9,591 bases of DNA from SVTX01 sp045638125 (GTDB lineage: Bacteria; Bacillota; Clostridia; Oscillospirales; CAG-272): positions 1 to 9,591 of the forward strand of contig JAZUAS010000133.1 of assembly GCA_045638125.1 (NCBI GenBank). The letters run 5' to 3'. This document shows positions 6,301 through 9,591 of this stretch, in pieces. How positions within the stretch are numbered: the stretch's first letter is position 1; every line of letters begins with the position of its first letter. The notes under the pieces are model-generated. The model saw nothing but the letters and a program-made list of their open reading frames with translations. It searched no databases and was not told the DNA's origin. The translations under genes were made by a program, and so were the position numbers.

Positions 6301-6358
6301 AAAAAGGCGTAACATCCGATACAAGCTCCCTCGCCGAGCTCATACCTACTGTTACGCC
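6301..6358 (-). terminator. Intrinsic terminator after the DUF927-type gene
   Basis: On the minus strand, a nine-base stem GGCGTAACA (6350-6358) / TGTTACGCC (6306-6314) is followed by TTTTT (6301-6305). An inner stem GAGCT/AGCTC lies in the loop (6324-6340). It starts about 16 bases past the stop of the ATPase gene and should separate it from the mobilisation genes. Confidence 0.75.
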
Positions 6359-6373
6359 ATAACGCCATTTTCA

Positions 6374-8164
6374 TCATATACCCATAACTTTTTCCACCAT
6401 ATCCTTCCGCAGAAGAAGGACGCGCTTGGTCTTGCTCCCGAACCTCATCGTGCGCGTGTTCTCACCCGTGTCGGTATTGATAAAGCCCTCGTCCGCAAGA
6501 GCCTTGCCAAGTGCCTTGGTAGAGATGGTGAATCCTTCGCCTTGGTCGTCACAGAATTTCTTCACGGCTCTTTGTGTTGACTCAAAGAAAAGGTAATAAT
6601 GTTCCTCGTCCTCATATCCGAGACAGCCCGAAGGGAGAATGCTGTCACCCTCACTCGCAGGCACGACGCAGACCTGTCCGCAATCCAGCATCGCCAAGAA
6701 CTTGCGGATGAAGATGTGGGTAGGTCTGTCCTGTTCAACTGCCTTGGATTGGTTGGCTGCATGAGCGAGCATGATCGAGCTGAAGCGCGGTGCTATCTCG
6801 TCAACGTCCTTCTGCATCAGCACACCCGAATGAAGCAAAAAGACCATTACATAATTAAAGCCGAGCTGAAGGCAAGCCAAGGTGTCGGGGATTCGGTCAT
6901 GGAACTTGACCTTGTTCTCTCGCAGGGTTGCTCTCCAACAAGCTCGCTCGTTCTGATATTCCTCTGCGAGCATTTCAAGAAATCTTACGTAGCGGTCATT
7001 GTCGCACAGATAGGTTCCTTTCAGCCACTCGGTGTAGGCGTACATCATATGGGTGAGCTGACCTTTGGCGGCTCGCTCTTGAAGCTCGGTGAGGTGAGGG
7101 AGATCGATCTGACCGGGCTTCATCTCAATGCAGAAGAGACGAGCCGTTCCGCTCTCTCCGATGTCGGGAGCGAACTCCGCCGTCACGATAACGTTGCCCT
7201 GCGGAGGACGAGCCTCGCGCAAGGTGATCTCGGGAGTCAGACGATTGCGGGCGGCTCTGTCACCGTAACCTCTTGCCACCGTCTGCATAATGGCTTTCAT
7301 ACTCTCGCTTTCCTTTCTGCCTGTGGGGTGATAGTCATCCACGCAGGTCAGCACGTCCTTGAGGGAGAAGGCGCTGTGCGTGATGCTGTTGGCGGTGTCA
7401 CGAAAGCTCATCGGGAGATCTGTTGCTGAGAAGCTACCAAAGAAGGAGGTCATCAGCGCAGCTACGGTGCTTTTCATACTGCCTGTTCTTCCGAGCAGGG
7501 TGAGAATGAATTTCGGCTCGTGTCCGATCTGACGGAGGAATTCATTCAGCGGAGAGAGGAACACAAGCGCGATGCAAGGATAGGTGATCTCCATCGGGAT
7601 AAGGTCAAGACGGAAGAACCCTGCAAGCTCGGCGTAATCGAAATCCTTGACGTCGGCATCAAGGAAGTACCGTTTCTGCTTTCCTTGAAGCTGAACGTCG
7701 TAAGCTCCGACGCCGGGCATCAGATATTCCCATTTGCCATCCACCTGCTTCCACCCTGTAAAGGTGAAGATGGATTTCTTTTCTGCAAACCTTGCCGTGC
7801 TTTTCATCGCGTGGCGCACGTGCTTTTCCACTTGTGGGATGATCTCAAGATCGAGGGAGGCATCAAGATGGTTGTGTAGCCAATCCATCTTTTCAAGCTC
7901 GGTGGCGTCGATCTCGAATTCGGGGAGAGGACGACCGTATTCGTCCACACCTCCGATGCGGTATTTGCGTGTCAGCTCCGTGCCATCATCGATGGTCAGC
8001 TCGCTGACGATCTTGGGTGCGAAATTACAAAGTCTTACGTAGAAATTACCTTGCTTCGTGATATGCACCTTGCAAAGACATCCGTTCACCTCTTCATAAG
8101 GCGATGAATAGACGTCTTGAGTGTCCGACAACGCGGACGGGTTTTTGTTAGTTGATTCGCTCAT
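6374..8164 (-). CDS. DUF927-type P-loop ATPase (superfamily 3/D5-like helicase-related)
   Basis: A 596-residue protein resembling DUF927 proteins of mobile elements, thought to be AAA+/SF3-like helicases linked to element replication. Walker A is GRTGSMKST at residues 225-233 (K231), and Walker B is VLTCVDDYHP at 271-280. ITAEF-like VIVTAEFAPDIGESGTARLF, about 325-345, is in the sensor/arginine region. The front part (about 20-190) has the FTFTGWK element that precedes the ATPase core in this family. The tail (about 485-596) contains FTISTKALGKALADEGF, a winged-helix-like segment. AAAGGAG lies six bases before the ATG. In many elements such a domain is fused or adjacent to a primase, but none is seen here. 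The divergent neighbour is a polymerase-like gene, which may be relevant. Its leader contains a terminator, so expression may depend on readthrough. Confidence 0.82.
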   Translation of the reverse strand: MSESTNKNPSALSDTQDVYSSPYEEVNGCLCKVHITKQGNFYVRLCNFAPKIVSELTIDDGTELTRKYRIGGVDEYGRPLPEFEIDATELEKMDWLHNHLDASLDLEIIPQVEKHVRHAMKSTARFAEKKSIFTFTGWKQVDGKWEYLMPGVGAYDVQLQGKQKRYFLDADVKDFDYAELAGFFRLDLIPMEITYPCIALVFLSPLNEFLRQIGHEPKFILTLLGRTGSMKSTVAALMTSFFGSFSATDLPMSFRDTANSITHSAFSLKDVLTCVDDYHPTGRKESESMKAIMQTVARGYGDRAARNRLTPEITLREARPPQGNVIVTAEFAPDIGESGTARLFCIEMKPGQIDLPHLTELQERAAKGQLTHMMYAYTEWLKGTYLCDNDRYVRFLEMLAEEYQNERACWRATLRENKVKFHDRIPDTLACLQLGFNYVMVFLLHSGVLMQKDVDEIAPRFSSIMLAHAANQSKAVEQDRPTHIFIRKFLAMLDCGQVCVVPASEGDSILPSGCLGYEDEEHYYLFFESTQRAVKKFCDDQGEGFTISTKALGKALADEGFINTDTGENTRTMRFGSKTKRVLLLRKDMVEKVMGI

Positions 8165-8208
8165 TGGAATCTCCTTTCTGCCTTATGGCGTAAATTTATT
8201 TGCAAACA

Positions 8209-8239
8209 GAAAAAGCTCCCCGAATCAAGTCGAGGAGCT
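8209..8239 (-). terminator. Leader terminator (possible attenuator) before the ATPase gene
   Basis: On the minus strand AGCTCC (8234-8239) pairs with GGAGCT (8214-8219), with an added TCG/CGA after a mismatch. A TTTTTC run follows at 8208-8213. It stands 45 bases upstream of the ATPase ATG and 13 bases after the stop of a short leader frame. No convincing promoter lies between it and the gene, so attenuation or antitermination is plausible. Confidence 0.65.
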
Positions 8240-8252
8240 GATCTGTGATTGC

Positions 8253-8474
8253 CTACTTCGTGATTATGGGAGTAGTATTCATATTACCACTCTCTATTTT
8301 TCTACGGTCGATGTCACGCAAATGAGGGCGTATATGGGGCGTGTTTTGCCCGTTATATAAGGGGTTTCTTTGGCTTTTAAGGCTCGAAAAAACTTTCCGA
8401 TGGTAAACGTACCACCCACCTGCAAAACGCCGAAAAGGGCGTACATCGGGTAGGATTATGGGAGTAGTATTCAT
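8253..8474 (-). CDS. Possible leader ORF of the ATPase gene (73 aa, or 9 aa from an internal ATG)
   Basis: An open frame runs from an ATG at 8474 (MNTTPIILPDV) to TAG at 8253. It contains a second in-frame ATG at 8282 that opens MNTTPIITK and stops 13 bases before the leader terminator. Both starts lie in the two copies of the 26-bp direct repeat, so the peptide similarity is a consequence of the repeat. An AGGTG element precedes the first ATG; the second has only a weak GAGTGG. The short version in front of a terminator has the layout of a leader peptide. The long version has no recognisable domain and may be non-coding. Confidence 0.3.
   Translation of the reverse strand: MNTTPIILPDVRPFRRFAGGWYVYHRKVFSSLKSQRNPLYNGQNTPHIRPHLRDIDRRKIESGNMNTTPIITK
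8262..8287 (+). repeat. 26-bp direct repeat, copy 1
   Basis: Contains GATTATGGGAGTAGTATTC and matches 8454-8479 in 25 of 26 positions (only base 8283 differs). It lies between the leader terminator of the ATPase gene and copy 2, 192 bases from the latter. Confidence 0.9.
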
Positions 8475-8479
8475 TTTAC
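8454..8479 (+). repeat. 26-bp direct repeat, copy 2
   Basis: The second copy, same orientation, ends nine bases before the -35 of the plus-strand promoter and covers the -10 and predicted start point of the opposing promoter. This position suits an operator acting on both divergent genes. Confidence 0.9.
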
Positions 8480-8502
8480 TGCACCTATTGAAAAATTCAC
8501 AA
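8473..8502 (-). promoter_or_regulatory. Possible minus-strand promoter for leader and ATPase gene
   Basis: TTGTGA (8497-8502) and TAAAAT (8473-8478) are 18 bases apart on the minus strand. It overlaps the plus-strand promoter at 8488-8516, so both could not be occupied at the same time. It is the best minus-strand candidate I found in the divergent region. Confidence 0.45.
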
Positions 8503-8516
8503 AAATATGGTATAAT
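8488..8516 (+). promoter_or_regulatory. Near-consensus sigma-A promoter of the polymerase-like gene
   Basis: TTGAAA (8488-8493) and TATAAT (8511-8516) are 17 bases apart in an A/T-rich context. The start point is near 8523, leaving a leader of about 26 bases before the ATG at 8549. AGGAGG is at 8536-8541. Confidence 0.85.
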
Positions 8517-8548
8517 GTTAGTAACGATTACGAACAGGAGGCGAAACA

Positions 8549-9591
8549 ATGTCCCACATCCGTTATAAAATACACACTATGTCCGCACAGGCATTGATCG
8601 CCTACGCCAAAGGATATAACGCCGAACCCGACCGCTATCATTATCATCTGAACAAGCGCGAGACCGAAAGCACCATTGTTCGACAGGGCGAGACCTACCA
8701 AGAGGACAACGCGATCTTCTTCCAAGCCATGTGCGCCGTCAAGGGTGATGAGTACAATCACTCGCCCTTGGACACCGTCCTTGATGATCTTTCCGACGTT
8801 ATCTTCTACGTTGATTTCAAGGGTATCTTTGACCGAAGCGACAGCAACCCGAGAATTGCTACAAGGCAGAAGAAGGCAGAGAGTATGTTCCGCCCCGAAG
8901 GTATCTTCCTTGACTTCGGAAACGGTGAGGCACAGTATTTTGCCTTTGAACGCTCGGCAAGTATGAGCCGTAACGCTCGCCTTGCCTTTATCCGCGCGGA
9001 CGTATACGGCAAGGTTCACTCACGTATGACTCTTGATATGCAGATCGGAGATTGTCAGCTCTCCAAGCTCTACGCATACAACGGTCTGATGTTTTCAAGC
9101 GGAACGAGAATTGAAGCACCGAACCTTTGGCGCAACCACAGCATCGTTGTTATTGATAACCCCAAGGAAGTTGTCAGAGGGGTGGACGTCATCACCGTAG
9201 AGGATGCCACGGGCGAAGGCAACGTCCGCAAATATGAGCGCGCTGAAGCCAAGACCGATATCAAGGTCACGCTCTTTGACGGTGAAGGACTTATCTCCAA
9301 GGAGTTCTCGGAACAGATCGACAAAACCCTTTCCAAACGCCACGAGCATCATTCGTATCAGATCCGTATGCCATATATCAAGGGTATGGTTCACGAGGTG
9401 GACTTCCGCAGGCTGCTCACGAGCGTTGGCATTACTGCGATTAAGGATATATGGGGCAATACCCATCCTGTAAGTGAGATCAATCTGATACTGACCAAGA
9501 GCCAACTGAAGGGCTTTGGATGGCTTGAGGAAAGCGGATACCATTGGTTCAAATATATCCGCGTGTGTGAAATGTACCGCCACGCGCTCTA
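8549..9591 (+). CDS. RNA-silencing-type RdRP-like (two-barrel polymerase) protein, N-terminal part (partial)
   Basis: The only plus-strand gene: 347 codons open from ATG (AGGAGG seven bases upstream) to the window end, without a stop. I read in it, in order, blocks that recall the PF05183 RNA-dependent RNA polymerase family of eukaryotic RNA silencing. FAFERSASMSRNARLAFIRA (about 131-150) resembles the FLAFSnSqlRe block. LSKLYAYNGLMFSSGT (about 171-186) resembles aRxgqxFSST. VTLFDGEGLISKEFSEQI (about 240-257) resembles the SDGxGxIS block. SYQIRMPYIKGMVHEVDF (269-286) resembles fQiRxxGxKGvl. The catalytic DxDGD of the second barrel would lie downstream and is not seen. In this superfamily a single chain makes RNA from an RNA or DNA template (QDE-1; phage YonO-type enzymes). 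Template and role here are unknown. The match is by eye, so a remote or inactive homologue remains possible. Confidence 0.65.
   Translation, partial: MSHIRYKIHTMSAQALIAYAKGYNAEPDRYHYHLNKRETESTIVRQGETYQEDNAIFFQAMCAVKGDEYNHSPLDTVLDDLSDVIFYVDFKGIFDRSDSNPRIATRQKKAESMFRPEGIFLDFGNGEAQYFAFERSASMSRNARLAFIRADVYGKVHSRMTLDMQIGDCQLSKLYAYNGLMFSSGTRIEAPNLWRNHSIVVIDNPKEVVRGVDVITVEDATGEGNVRKYERAEAKTDIKVTLFDGEGLISKEFSEQIDKTLSKRHEHHSYQIRMPYIKGMVHEVDFRRLLTSVGITAIKDIWGNTHPVSEINLILTKSQLKGFGWLEESGYHWFKYIRVCEMYRHAL

Noticed and set aside
6599..7429. A 276-codon plus-strand frame opposite the ATPase gene
   Set aside because: Antisense to the Walker-motif region of a clear gene, with no ribosome site.
8528..9019. 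A 163-codon minus-strand frame opposite the polymerase-like gene
   Set aside because: The plus-strand frame has a promoter, ribosome site and family motifs; this one has none.

Overview
The window looks like a piece of a Gram-positive anaerobe, most likely a gut Clostridia (Oscillospiraceae/Lachnospiraceae-type) genome. The grounds are strong AAGGAGG-type ribosome sites, near-consensus sigma-A promoters, NuoE/NuoF subunits of the kind used by fermentative Firmicutes, and mobile-element proteins typical of this group. It falls into a short chromosomal part (1 to about 1070) and a long mobile element (about 1200 to the right edge).

Left edge (minus strand): a two-gene unit of [2Fe-2S] proteins, nuoE then nuoF (partial), with a clear promoter at 1036-1064. 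After an unexplained stretch and a symmetrical terminator comes the recombination end of the element: a large serine recombinase (1275-2972), three back-to-back hairpins, and a 59-residue SHOCT-like protein (3132-3311).

Mobilisation module (3419-6255, minus strand): a MOBP-type relaxase with a C-terminal tail of Sel1 repeats, a second membrane-anchored protein encoded entirely inside the relaxase gene in another frame, a MobC-like relaxosome protein overlapping the relaxase start, a GC-rich block of nested inverted repeats that is an oriT candidate, and a 48-residue Cys-rich protein that appears to begin at ATA. A terminator at 6301-6358 separates this module from a DUF927-type ATPase (6374-8164, minus strand).

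Right edge: a 384-bp divergent control region holds two near-identical 26-bp direct repeats, overlapping opposed promoters, and a leader ORF plus terminator that looks like an attenuator for the ATPase gene. The only plus-strand gene starts at 8549 behind a consensus promoter and runs off the window. Its first 347 residues show, in the right order, several blocks of the eukaryotic RNA-silencing type RNA-dependent RNA polymerase family (a FSSGT block, DGEGLIS, and YQIRMPYIKG). This is the most interesting object here: a bacterial, element-borne, two-barrel polymerase-like protein divergently paired with an SF3/AAA-like ATPase. The decisive catalytic DxDGD motif would lie past the edge, so its function is inferred.
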